This document shows, in pieces, positions 7,044 through 13,697 of a stretch of DNA of 29,250 nucleotides (the first letter of the stretch is position 1; each line of letters opens with the position of its first letter). Location of the stretch: IMG/VR virus record IMGVR_UViG_3300030329_001971, positions 1 through 29,250 of that record; one strand, written 5' to 3'. A program made the translations under genes and the position numbers. The notes under the pieces are model-generated. The model made no database searches and was not told the origin of the DNA. It worked only from the letters and a program-made list of their open reading frames with translations. The DNA is from a virus.

Positions 7044-7403
7044 ATGGAAAATTATACAGATTGGATAATGCAAATGAATAAAAAAATATTAAGAGAAAGG
7101 GAATTAAATGAGCCTGAAAACTATAACAAAATTATATGTAAATGGCAAATAAATTTCAAAGGTCAATTAGGTATTGAAGTAATACCTGACCACTTCACAG
7201 GAGATAACTTTTCTGATATTAAAATGGGTTATGGTAATATTGAATTTAAAGGAACTAAACAAAGTTTTGATAGGTTATTAAATTCATTAAGTTCTAAAGA
7301 CCATTCAGAGTATAAAATTATAGGCTCTTGTTTAGTAGAAGAATTGGATATAGACCACGACCAAGTATATCAAGATTATTTAAATTCTAAAAAACAATGG
7401 TAA
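7044..7403 (+). CDS. Hypothetical early protein
   Basis: A 119-residue acidic protein with no recognised motif. A likely beta-rich core (KIICKWQINFKGQLGIEVIP, then IKMGYGNIEFKG) is followed by a helical, Asp/Glu-rich C-terminus. The leader ACTAAAAGAAAATG is a near copy of the one before the 6787 gene, with two bases missing. It overlaps the next gene by 7 bases, which marks the start of a coupled run of small early genes. Confidence 0.6.
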   Translation: MENYTDWIMQMNKKILRERELNEPENYNKIICKWQINFKGQLGIEVIPDHFTGDNFSDIKMGYGNIEFKGTKQSFDRLLNSLSSKDHSEYKIIGSCLVEELDIDHDQVYQDYLNSKKQW

Positions 7404-7582
7404 GGTATATAGAAACATCAGACCTGACTACATTCGCTTGTGATGGCGAGGAAACGCATATAGGGGGGTATGATGAAAGTGGTAACGAAGTGATTATTAA
7501 GGTATCTACCTATCAGCTACTGCACACTTTAGACATTCCCTATATGAAAAAGCAGTTAAATAAATACATAAATAAGATATGA
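7397..7582 (+). CDS. Hypothetical small early protein
   Basis: A 61-residue protein. The first half looks like a small beta hairpin (RYIETSDLTTFACDG, then HIGGYDESGNEVIIKV); the second is a basic helix (YMKKQLNKYINKI). No family recognised. It overlaps its neighbours on both sides (7 bases upstream, 4 bases ATGA downstream), which supports it as a real translated gene. Confidence 0.5.
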   Translation: MVRYIETSDLTTFACDGEETHIGGYDESGNEVIIKVSTYQLLHTLDIPYMKKQLNKYINKI

Positions 7583-7845
7583 AGTTTTATAAGATAAAAA
7601 AACTAATTAAGGGTTATAGAGTTAATCCTAATTTAAAGCATTTAACATTAGTAGGTATTCCTTTTAAATATGGTGGTATAAGGATCAAGGTACAATATGA
7701 AAAAGAGATAATGGAAATATCAAGAGATACTCCTTTATTAGCAAGTAAAACTTTTCCTGATAAATTTGGTAGGGATAAAAACTATTCTTTGTACTACTAT
7801 GAATGGAAGCCAAGAGATAAGCAATACAATCTCTTTAATTGTTAA
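7579..7845 (+). CDS. Hypothetical small basic protein
   Basis: An 88-residue Lys/Tyr-rich protein without a recognised domain. It starts with an ATGA overlap with the upstream gene. A gap of about 50 bases of nearly pure A/T follows, containing TATATATTTA, which could be a weak -7 element for the next gene. Confidence 0.5.
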   Translation: MKFYKIKKLIKGYRVNPNLKHLTLVGIPFKYGGIRIKVQYEKEIMEISRDTPLLASKTFPDKFGRDKNYSLYYYEWKPRDKQYNLFNC

Positions 7846-7896
7846 AAAATAAACAATTTTATTAAATTTTATATATATTTATAAAAAGAAATTATT

Positions 7897-8115
7897 ATGG
7901 TAAATTTAAATTTAATAGAATTAGCTGAACATTTGGCTATGGAAGAATGTAAAAGAATATATGGAGATGAACACCAAACTCTATATAGAAATAACTATCA
8001 CGAGTTTAGGGGATATGTTATGCGACCTGCTGTAAGGATTACTTATACTAAAATGTATAATAAATATTATGATTTAATAAACTCATTAATTAAAAAGAAA
8101 GATGATGAAATATAA
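7897..8115 (+). CDS. Hypothetical small helical protein
   Basis: A 72-residue mostly helical protein (LIELAEHLAMEECKRIYG at the start, YYDLINSLIKKKDDEI at the end) with no recognised domain. Its end overlaps the start of the XRE-type regulator gene by 14 bases, so the two are probably translated together. A leader TTATTATGG resembles that before the 27835 gene. Confidence 0.5.
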   Translation: MVNLNLIELAEHLAMEECKRIYGDEHQTLYRNNYHEFRGYVMRPAVRITYTKMYNKYYDLINSLIKKKDDEI

Positions 8116-8329
8116 AGTATTAAACACAAGTCAGGATATTAGAGAATCTATATATCGCTTGATGATTAGGCAGAAAATCAGTAAAATCTATTTATCTGAT
8201 AAAATGGGATTGTCTTACCCAAGTATGTTAAATAAAATAGAATCTCCAGGAACTTTTAAGGTTTCGGAATTATTAGAATTATGCAACATACTAAATGTGG
8301 ATATTAACGAATTATTAATTAAATACTAA
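8102..8329 (+). CDS. XRE/Cro-type helix-turn-helix regulator
   Basis: A 75-residue protein consisting of essentially one Cro/C1-type HTH domain (about residues 14-72): helix 1 ESIYRLMIRQKIS, helices 2-3 YLSDKMGLSYPSMLNKIE, then SELLELCNILNVDINELL, the usual end of this fold. It probably binds operators in the early region and acts as a repressor or Cro-like switch. No integrase or second repressor was found, so it is not evidence for lysogeny. Two adjacent ATG codons (8102 and 8105) are possible starts. Confidence 0.75.
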   Translation: MMKYKVLNTSQDIRESIYRLMIRQKISKIYLSDKMGLSYPSMLNKIESPGTFKVSELLELCNILNVDINELLIKY

Positions 8330-8334
8330 ATAAA

Positions 8335-8763
8335 ATGACAAAAAGTAAATTAAAAAACATTCAAGCTAATGGAACTTGGAAAGAGTTTTACAAGTTTGAC
8401 CTTGAATTTGAGGATGGTACTATGGGTACTATATTCAAAAAAAGTTCTGAACACAAATTAGAAGTAGGTAAAGAATATAACTACTCTAAAAATGAGAAAG
8501 GCTCTATTAAAATCATCCCTGAAGGTGGTTTTACTACTAATTATAGTAATAATAATTATAGTAATAGAGTAGAAGATGTAGATAAAGCAAAAAGAATTGC
8601 AAGACAATCAAGTTTAACAAGAGCAGTAGAATTTCATTTAAAAAAATTAGAAAGTGGAATAACAATAAGCGAAACTGAAATATTAGAACAAGCTCAAAGG
8701 TTTACAGATTGGGTTATGGATGGTACTATTAAAAAGAAAAAAGATGAAGAAGTGCCTTTTTAA
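8335..8763 (+). CDS. Single-stranded DNA-binding (SSB-like) protein
   Basis: A 142-residue protein. The N-terminal half has an OB-fold-like strand pattern (NGTWKEFYKFDLEFEDG, MGTIFKKSS, LEVGKEYNYSKNEKGSIKII), then a Ser/Asn/Tyr-rich linker (about 64-76) and a helical segment. The final residues are DEEVPF, very close to the acidic D-D-D-I-P-F tail that bacterial SSB proteins use to recruit partners. Position just before the replication initiator fits. The assignment is from architecture, not sequence identity with classical SSB. Confidence 0.55.
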   Translation: MTKSKLKNIQANGTWKEFYKFDLEFEDGTMGTIFKKSSEHKLEVGKEYNYSKNEKGSIKIIPEGGFTTNYSNNNYSNRVEDVDKAKRIARQSSLTRAVEFHLKKLESGITISETEILEQAQRFTDWVMDGTIKKKKDEEVPF

Positions 8764-8835
8764 CAAGGGTATGTTAATAACTAATGTATAATATACTTAA
8801 TAATTATATAAAATATATTATATATTTAACAACCT

Positions 8836-9657
8836 ATGAAAAAATCAATATTAGCATCTACTCCGTTTCTTATCTTAAATAAATCTCTTTTAGTTACCTT
8901 TGGAATAGATGCTAATGTTGTTCTCTCTCACTTATATCAGCAACAGAATTACTTTAAAGAACAAGGGCAATTATTAGATGGTATGTTCTTTTGTACTACA
9001 GAAAATATTAGCTGTGTAACTACCCTTTCCTACTACCAAATTAAACAGGCGATAGCTACGCTTACAAAATGGGGTATAATTAAGGTGGAAAGAAAGGGCG
9101 TTCCAGCTAAATTATATTTTAAAATTAATGAAGCACAGATATTAAAAAACTTAAAATCAAGTTCTTTAAAAACTTCAACTCTTGATTGTGAAAATTTTAA
9201 TAACAAGACTTCAAAAAATTCAAGAACTATTAATAATAATAAAGAAATAATATTAAAGAATAATAAAGATAATATACTACCAGGTTCATTAACTGCTAAA
9301 GATTTTATGATGGCTAATGCCAAAACTTGTGGCATGAATTTAGGACATGAAGAATTAGTGGAGGATTTTATAGACTATTGGACAGAAGAAAATAAAGCAG
9401 GAAAGTGTAGGTTTCAGTTAGAAAAAACTTGGAACACAAAATTAAGGTTTAAAAGATGGTGTAGAAACAATGCAAGGTTTGATAAGGGAAATAAAACTAC
9501 AGAGCCTAAATTTCCAGACTATTACGATATACATTTTGCTAAAAGGTTAGAGCAAGACCAAACAGCCCTTACAAGCTATTACAAGCATTTACAAGGCTTG
9601 GGATATGAAAAGAAGGTAAATAGTTATGATGGTAAAATAAAGTGGATTAAAAGATGA
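8836..9657 (+). CDS. Replication initiation protein (replisome organizer-like)
   Basis: A 273-residue protein. The N-terminal winged-helix part (about residues 10-95) has the layout of phage replication initiators: TTENISCVTTLSYYQIKQAI as the helix-turn-helix, then TKWGIIKVERKG as the wing. An Asn/Lys low-complexity linker follows (about 120-148). The C-terminal part has DYWTEENKAGKCRFQLEKTW, a segment typical of Bacteroidetes phage initiators, which probably contacts a host helicase loader or helicase. No phage helicase or polymerase is encoded. The linker DNA is a candidate origin. The 72 bases upstream are AT-rich, with TATATTTA near 8817 as a possible weak -7 box. Confidence 0.7.
   Translation: MKKSILASTPFLILNKSLLVTFGIDANVVLSHLYQQQNYFKEQGQLLDGMFFCTTENISCVTTLSYYQIKQAIATLTKWGIIKVERKGVPAKLYFKINEAQILKNLKSSSLKTSTLDCENFNNKTSKNSRTINNNKEIILKNNKDNILPGSLTAKDFMMANAKTCGMNLGHEELVEDFIDYWTEENKAGKCRFQLEKTWNTKLRFKRWCRNNARFDKGNKTTEPKFPDYYDIHFAKRLEQDQTALTSYYKHLQGLGYEKKVNSYDGKIKWIKR
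9235..9269. repeat. Short direct repeats in the initiator gene, candidate origin element
   Basis: AATAATAAAGA occurs at 9235-9245 and again at 9259-9269 (24-base spacing), with a partial related unit between them, inside a nearly pure A/T stretch that encodes the Asn/Lys linker of the initiator. Phage origins often lie within the initiator gene. The repeats may instead be a by-product of Asn/Lys codons. Confidence 0.25.
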
Positions 9658-9797
9658 ATATAGTAGTTGGCTTTATTTGGAATGGATTGATGCTGGGGGT
9701 AAGGCATTTTGAAGCTGATAAAACTCATCCTTATTTTGAGTTAAGAATATATTTACTATTAATACAACTAACAATATTTATAGATAGAAGAAAATAA
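9654..9797 (+). CDS. Small 47-residue membrane-associated protein
   Basis: A short ORF exactly filling the gap between the initiator and the Dam-like gene. It begins in an ATGA overlap with the initiator stop and ends in a TAATG overlap with the next start. Two hydrophobic stretches (residues 3-16, IVVGFIWNGLMLGV; 32-43, IYLLLIQLTIFI) flank a polar, aromatic middle part. The perfect coupling on both sides argues that it is translated. No function known. Confidence 0.6.
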   Translation: MNIVVGFIWNGLMLGVRHFEADKTHPYFELRIYLLLIQLTIFIDRRK

Positions 9798-10279
9798 TGC
9801 TACAATTAATAAAAGGAAAAGATAAAAAGCAGTATGATATGAAATGGATAAGAACTCCAAAAGTAATTTGGGAAAAGTTATCTAAAGAATTTAAATTCAC
9901 TATTGATGCTTGTGCATCTGATAAAAATTATTTAGTAGATAGATATTGGACTAAAGAACAAGATGCTTTAAAGCAAGATTGGAATAATGAGCTTATATAT
10001 TGTCATCCAATGTATGATGCTCATATACCTAAATTTATAAAAAAAGCAATAGAAAGTAATTCACTTTGTGTTTTTTTACTACCTGCATCTGTAAATTCTA
10101 AATATTTTCACGACTATTTATGGTGTAGCTATAATCATAAGCCTAAAAAAAATATAGAAATAAGATTTTTGCAGAAGCCAAAAGGATATTATGGTTTTCA
10201 CTTTGCTAATGAATTAGGAGAAATTCCAAAGACAGGATATTTAAGACCTTTAATGATAGTAATAATTAATAAAAAATGA
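9797..10279 (+). CDS. Phage Dam-like DNA N6-adenine methyltransferase family protein with altered catalytic motif
   Basis: A 160-residue protein with the layout of the small phage Dam family: RTPKVIWEKLSKEFKFTIDA with the conserved D-A-C-A that follows (about 38-41), RYWTKEQDAL, then D-W-N-N ahead of the catalytic strand. Where the family has NPPY the sequence is YCHPMYD (68-74). The normally invariant Asn/Asp-Pro-Pro-Tyr is thus His-Pro-Met-Tyr, so methyl transfer to adenine is doubtful. The C-terminal strand pattern (CVFLLPASVNSKYFHDYLW, IEIRFLQKP) is kept. It overlaps the VRR-NUC gene by 4 bases. Confidence 0.65.
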   Translation: MLQLIKGKDKKQYDMKWIRTPKVIWEKLSKEFKFTIDACASDKNYLVDRYWTKEQDALKQDWNNELIYCHPMYDAHIPKFIKKAIESNSLCVFLLPASVNSKYFHDYLWCSYNHKPKKNIEIRFLQKPKGYYGFHFANELGEIPKTGYLRPLMIVIINKK

Positions 10280-10626
10280 AAGAAATAGATTTACAAAATA
10301 GCATAGTTACTTATTTAGAATATACAGGAATGTTGTTTACTTGTACGCTTGGTGGGGTGTTTTTAGGTAAGTCAAATTGGAAGCAAAAAAGAATGTTATC
10401 TAAACACTACTCAAAAGGAGTTCCTGATATACTTATTTTTGAGCCATCTAACAACGATAAATATAATGGCTTAATGATTGAGCTGAAAGTAAAGGGAAAC
10501 TATCCCACAAAAGAACAAAAAGAATGGATAGCCAAATTAAATGCAAGAAACTACAAGGCAATGGTCTGTAGGTCATTAGATGAATTTATAGAAATAATAA
10601 ACGCTTATAAAAATGAAACCATTTAG
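10276..10626 (+). CDS. VRR-NUC domain nuclease
   Basis: A 116-residue stand-alone VRR-NUC domain of the PD-(D/E)XK nuclease superfamily. Visible elements: the N-terminal E-x-x-L-Q-like helix (EIDLQNSIVTYLE), KGVPDILIF with Asp 51, LMIELKVKG with Glu 69 and Lys 71, and the TKEQKEWIAKL helix with Gln 81. Phage members are thought to act on branched or flap DNA structures during replication or recombination. It sits in the replication cluster and overlaps its neighbours on both sides. Confidence 0.8.
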   Translation: MKEIDLQNSIVTYLEYTGMLFTCTLGGVFLGKSNWKQKRMLSKHYSKGVPDILIFEPSNNDKYNGLMIELKVKGNYPTKEQKEWIAKLNARNYKAMVCRSLDEFIEIINAYKNETI

Positions 10627-10897
10627 ATTTTATAAAAACATAAGAAAACCAAGCCACACTATATTTACTCATTGTTTTATATTTTTTGTAAATAATGGGG
10701 TTAATGAAGAAACCTTTATTTTAAGGGATTTAGAAACAGACTTTGAGGGAGTGGATTATGATAAGTATATATACAAAAAAGAAAAAGAATTATATTCTAA
10801 ATATGATACCAATGTAAAAATTGAGGGCAGTAGGCTTGGATTGTGGGAGTATGAACAATTATTAGAACTTGGAATACCGAAATTGTGCTTAAACTAA
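10613..10897 (+). CDS. Hypothetical protein
   Basis: A 94-residue protein with no recognised domain. It has a basic N-terminus (KPFRFYKNIRKPSH), an aromatic stretch (FTHCFIFFV) and an acidic, Tyr-rich second half. It overlaps the VRR-NUC gene by 14 bases and the sigma-like gene by 13 bases, so it is part of one coupled translation unit. Confidence 0.5.
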   Translation: MKPFRFYKNIRKPSHTIFTHCFIFFVNNGVNEETFILRDLETDFEGVDYDKYIYKKEKELYSKYDTNVKIEGSRLGLWEYEQLLELGIPKLCLN

Positions 10898-11421
10898 ACG
10901 CTTATATAAACAAAAAGTATACCAAACTATTGGAAATTAGCAGGAAATTAACTTCAGAGAAATATCCTGATTATGAAGATTTGTTACACGAGGTTATTTT
11001 AGAACTTTATAAGAAAGATGAAGCATTTATAAATGGTTTAATATTTAGACAAGAGTGTTTGTATTATATAGTGAGGGTAATGATTAATCAATATCATTCA
11101 TCAACCTCTCCTTTTTATACTAAATACAAAAGACATTATACTATGAGGAAACAATATAAAGAATATTATATATTAAATAAAGGGTATAGTAATAATGATG
11201 GGGATAGTTGGCAGGAATTAAAAGAAATGGAAAGAAAGTTAAATTGGATAGATGAAAAGTGTAAGGATTTAAATTGGTTTGATGTGCAAATATTTAAAAT
11301 ATACTATCTAAATAGCTTTAGTTTAACCACTATGCAAATGGCTACAAAGATTAATAGAAATACTTTAGGAAAATCAATAAGAATCGTTAAAAATTATTTA
11401 AAAAATGAACGAGAAAAATGA
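10885..11421 (+). CDS. Sigma-70-like (ECF-type) transcription factor, putative
   Basis: A 178-residue protein with two helical blocks placed as in ECF sigma factors. Residues about 8-75 include KLTSEKYPDYEDLLHEVILE (region 2-like, with the D-L-x-x-E pattern). Residues about 125-175 (WFDVQIFKIYYLNSFSLTTM, then INRNTLGKSIRIVKNYLKN) form a region 4-like helix-turn-helix. It could redirect host RNA polymerase to late promoters. The start is the GTG at 10885; no in-frame ATG is available early on. A DNA-binding protein that shares only the sigma-like HTH remains possible. Confidence 0.5.
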   Translation: MLKLNAYINKKYTKLLEISRKLTSEKYPDYEDLLHEVILELYKKDEAFINGLIFRQECLYYIVRVMINQYHSSTSPFYTKYKRHYTMRKQYKEYYILNKGYSNNDGDSWQELKEMERKLNWIDEKCKDLNWFDVQIFKIYYLNSFSLTTMQMATKINRNTLGKSIRIVKNYLKNEREK

Positions 11422-11527
11422 TATAAAGAAATATGCTTTAATGGGAATACTTGTAGCCTTTAAAGAAAATGATATAACATTAAATGAAGTAATAAAATTT
11501 ATAGAAGATGAGTACAAAAAAGAGTAA
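11405..11527 (+). CDS. Small 40-residue acidic helical protein
   Basis: A short ORF that bridges the sigma-like gene and the Cys-rich gene, overlapping them by 17 and 20 bases. The product is charged and helical (KKYALMGILVAFKENDITLN, then VIKFIEDEY). Adjacency to a sigma-like gene makes an anti-sigma or cofactor role possible, but nothing in the sequence proves this. Confidence 0.45.
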   Translation: MNEKNDIKKYALMGILVAFKENDITLNEVIKFIEDEYKKE

Positions 11528-11879
11528 AGGTCTGGGCGATACTATCGCTAAAATCACAAAGGCTACAGGAATAGATAAAGTAGCCAAGAAAGTATTGGGA
11601 GATGATTGTGGATGTGAAGAACGAAGGAAAAAACTGAATCAGATGTTTCCAAACTTTAGAAATATAAGACAATTTACAGAAGATGAGATGAAGATATATG
11701 ATGAAGTAGTACCTGCTGTAGATAAAAAAGGTATGCTTACACCTGCTGAAAGGGGAATAGTATCAGCTTTATATAAAGGGGTATTTGGTGTAGACCCTCA
11801 ATGGAAAAGCTGTAGCCCTTGTAATAAACAAATAATGAATAATCTAAAAAAAGTATATGAAAAAAGTTGTAGAATATAA
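11508..11879 (+). CDS. Cys-containing protein of unknown function common to flavobacterial phages
   Basis: A 123-residue protein. The N-terminal GLGDTIAKITKATGIDKVAK (8-27) is followed by DDCGCEERRKKLNQMFPN (Cys 34, Cys 36) and later by SCSPCNKQIM (Cys 102, Cys 105) and Cys 121. The spaced Cys pairs suggest one bound zinc or a redox site. I recognise the N-terminal pattern from other Bacteroidetes phage proteins but know no function. It lies among small early/middle genes between the sigma-like protein and the HNH nuclease. Confidence 0.6.
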   Translation: MSTKKSKGLGDTIAKITKATGIDKVAKKVLGDDCGCEERRKKLNQMFPNFRNIRQFTEDEMKIYDEVVPAVDKKGMLTPAERGIVSALYKGVFGVDPQWKSCSPCNKQIMNNLKKVYEKSCRI

Positions 11880-12015
11880 AACTAACTTATCAAAAAAAGA
11901 ATTAAAAGACTTGATGAAAGAAGTAATATTAGAAAAATATAAAGAAGATTATAGTAAAATGATAGCTATAGCTCAAATGTATGAAGAAGAATTAGAAAAT
12001 GATAATAAAGAATGA
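11857..12015 (+). CDS. Small 52-residue helical protein
   Basis: A short ORF overlapping the previous gene by 23 bases and the next by 4 (ATGA). The product is highly charged with a basic first half and an acidic end (MYEEELENDNKE), almost certainly all helix. No family recognised. Coupling to both neighbours supports translation. Confidence 0.45.
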   Translation: MKKVVEYKTNLSKKELKDLMKEVILEKYKEDYSKMIAIAQMYEEELENDNKE

Positions 12016-12140
12016 AAAAGAAAGTATGGAGGTTTACTCCTAACAAAAAGAAGCATCACGGCAGACACAAGAAAAGTAAAACCTCTTTTAACAAGAGCAG
12101 TAAAAACTATGTGAAGAAATACAAAGGGCAAGGAAGATGA
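12012..12140 (+). CDS. Small 42-residue, extremely basic protein
   Basis: A short ORF between ATGA overlaps at 12012 and 12137. About half of the residues are Lys, Arg or His (WRFTPNKKKHHGRHKKSKTS at the start), with no acidic residue at all, so it probably binds nucleic acid or neutralises charge. Its base use is less AT-biased than the neighbours because of the Lys AAG and Gly/Arg codons. No function known. Confidence 0.5.
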   Translation: MKKKVWRFTPNKKKHHGRHKKSKTSFNKSSKNYVKKYKGQGR

Positions 12141-12427
12141 AAAACCATACTAAAGTATATATGACATTCTTTTGGTTAGATGAAAGCGATTTTATACCCT
12201 GTGAAATGTGTAATGCTGAAGGTAAAGACATCCACCATATTATTCCGAGGGGAATGGGTGGCAGTAAATGTGTGGATTATATAGAAAATTTGATATGCCT
12301 TTGTAGAGATTGCCACAATAGAGCAGAAGCAGATAAAGAGTTTAACACATACTGCCGAATAAAGCATTTAGAAAACATTAATAAATATTTATATGAAAAT
12401 TACATTAGTAAAAATAAGCAGTCTTAA
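12137..12427 (+). CDS. HNH endonuclease
   Basis: A 96-residue HNH-fold nuclease: Cys 22 and 25 pair with Cys 56 and 59 to form the structural zinc site. IHHIIPRG carries the catalytic His 34 (with His 33), Asn 51 is the central N, and His 60 in CRDCHNRA is the last H. It is a small free-standing form, as often found near terminase genes, where HNH proteins assist DNA packaging cleavage; here the terminase genes begin about 1.3 kb downstream. A homing-type role is less likely at this size. It overlaps the next gene by 35 bases. Confidence 0.82.
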   Translation: MKNHTKVYMTFFWLDESDFIPCEMCNAEGKDIHHIIPRGMGGSKCVDYIENLICLCRDCHNRAEADKEFNTYCRIKHLENINKYLYENYISKNKQS

Positions 12428-13541
12428 ACCTGCTGAATACAATCCACGACAAATAACTAATAAGCAATACGAGGATTTAAAAGCAAGTATGGAAAAATTT
12501 GGATGTGTAGACCCAATTATAATAAATATCAATCCTGAAAGACAAAATGTAGTAGTTGGAGGGCATCAGCGATTAAGGATATTAAGAGATTTAGGAGCAG
12601 AGAACGCACCTACAGTAAGTGTAAATTTATCAGAAGAAGATGAAAGAGAATTAAATGTAAGGCTTAATAAATCAGGTGGAGAATGGGATATGGATATATT
12701 AGCAAATGAGTTTGATGTAGTAGACTTAAAGGAATGGGGTTTTAAAGATATAGAGCTTGGCTTTAATATAGATAAAATAGTAGAGGGCAATACAGAAGAT
12801 GACCATATTCCAGAAGTAAAAGAAAGTAGAGTAAAACTTGGAGAGGTTTGGGAACTTGGAAAACATAGAATAATGTGTGGAGATAGCACAAAAGAAAGTG
12901 ATGTTGAAAAGTTAATGAATGGAAAGAAAGCAGATATGGTATTTACAGACCCCCCATATAATATAAACTTTAAACCTCAAAGAGGAACACACGACAAAAT
13001 ACTTAACGATTCAATGAGTGATAATGATTTTTCTATATTTTTAGATAAAACTTTTAATTGTTGTAAAAATAGTTTAAAAGATAATACATATATTTTTGTA
13101 TGGTCGGGGTGGTCAACAATAGGAGATTTTAAAAATTCATTAATAAAATTATTTGATGTTAAGGCTTTACATATTTGGGTTAAAAATAACTTTGGAATTG
13201 GTTACTATTCAAGACCAAAATATGAACCCTTTTTTCTATGTTTAAAAGGTAAACCAATTAAACCAAAAATTGCTCCTGCTGATGTTTGGGAATACGCAAA
13301 AGTTCATAAAACAAAACATTCTTGCGAAAAACCTGTAGGATTAATTTTAGAAATACTTAACTCTTATTTTAAAAAGGGATTAGTTTTAGATGTTTTTTTA
13401 GGTAGTGGCTCAACATTAATAGCGTGTGAAAAAACAAATAGAACTTGTTATGGAATGGAATTAGATACTAAATACTGTGATGTAATAATAGAAAGATGGG
13501 AGCAGTTTACAGGACAAAAAGCAAAGATATGTGGTCAATAA
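12393..13541 (+). CDS. ParB-like domain fused to a DNA methyltransferase (N6-adenine/N4-cytosine type)
   Basis: A 382-residue protein. Residues about 1-120 form a ParB/Srx-like domain (SLKPAEYNPRQITNKQYEDL, then VGGHQRLRIL). From about 135 comes a methyltransferase with the catalytic motif TDPPYN (DPPY at 186-189) followed by the SAM-binding motif DVFLGSGSTLIA (333-344). This is the beta-class order of N6-adenine/N4-cytosine enzymes. It probably modifies phage DNA against host restriction. No cognate restriction enzyme is next to it. The start lies inside the HNH gene. Confidence 0.88.
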   Translation: MKITLVKISSLKPAEYNPRQITNKQYEDLKASMEKFGCVDPIIININPERQNVVVGGHQRLRILRDLGAENAPTVSVNLSEEDERELNVRLNKSGGEWDMDILANEFDVVDLKEWGFKDIELGFNIDKIVEGNTEDDHIPEVKESRVKLGEVWELGKHRIMCGDSTKESDVEKLMNGKKADMVFTDPPYNINFKPQRGTHDKILNDSMSDNDFSIFLDKTFNCCKNSLKDNTYIFVWSGWSTIGDFKNSLIKLFDVKALHIWVKNNFGIGYYSRPKYEPFFLCLKGKPIKPKIAPADVWEYAKVHKTKHSCEKPVGLILEILNSYFKKGLVLDVFLGSGSTLIACEKTNRTCYGMELDTKYCDVIIERWEQFTGQKAKICGQ

Positions 13542-13663
13542 ATATAAACAGCAAAAAGAAAATAAAGGAATTAAGGGAAAAACTTAAACAATTAAAAAGT
13601 GAGAAAACAAAAGTTAATACTAAATGCAATAACAATAAAAATAATAATAGGAGCAATAATTGA
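13529..13663 (+). CDS. Small 44-residue Lys/Asn-rich protein
   Basis: A short ORF that starts 13 bases before the methyltransferase stop and encodes a basic helix (KKIKELREKLKQLKSEKTK) followed by an Asn-rich end. It fills most of the 150-base gap before the small terminase gene. It may be a real small gene or chance coding in AT-rich DNA. Confidence 0.35.
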   Translation: MWSININSKKKIKELREKLKQLKSEKTKVNTKCNNNKNNNRSNN

Positions 13664-13697
13664 TTATTTAAAATATAAATTAAATTTAATAAAATGA
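13599..13697 (+). CDS. Possible 32-residue hydrophobic peptide
   Basis: A GTG-start ORF with a single hydrophobic stretch (LILNAITIKIIIGAIIDY) flanked by Lys. It ends in an ATGA overlap with the small terminase start. The exact coupling is suggestive, but the size and the Ile-rich composition can arise by chance in A/T-rich DNA, and it overlaps the 13529 ORF. Confidence 0.2.
   Translation: MRKQKLILNAITIKIIIGAIIDYLKYKLNLIK

Noticed and set aside
8102-8329. The XRE-type regulator as evidence for a temperate phage
   Set aside because: No integrase, attachment site, excisionase or divergent repressor/Cro pair was found; small HTH regulators also occur in strictly lytic phages.
8764-8835. A host-type promoter before the replication initiator
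   Set aside because: Only TATATTTA, not TATATTTG, is present and no TTTG lies at the expected distance; the gap is so AT-rich that such a match is not informative.
13000-13541. A visible shift to more T-rich codons in the second half of the methyltransferase, possibly a domain acquired separately
   Set aside because: The change coincides with the hydrophobic catalytic core, and by eye it cannot be separated from ordinary amino-acid composition effects.
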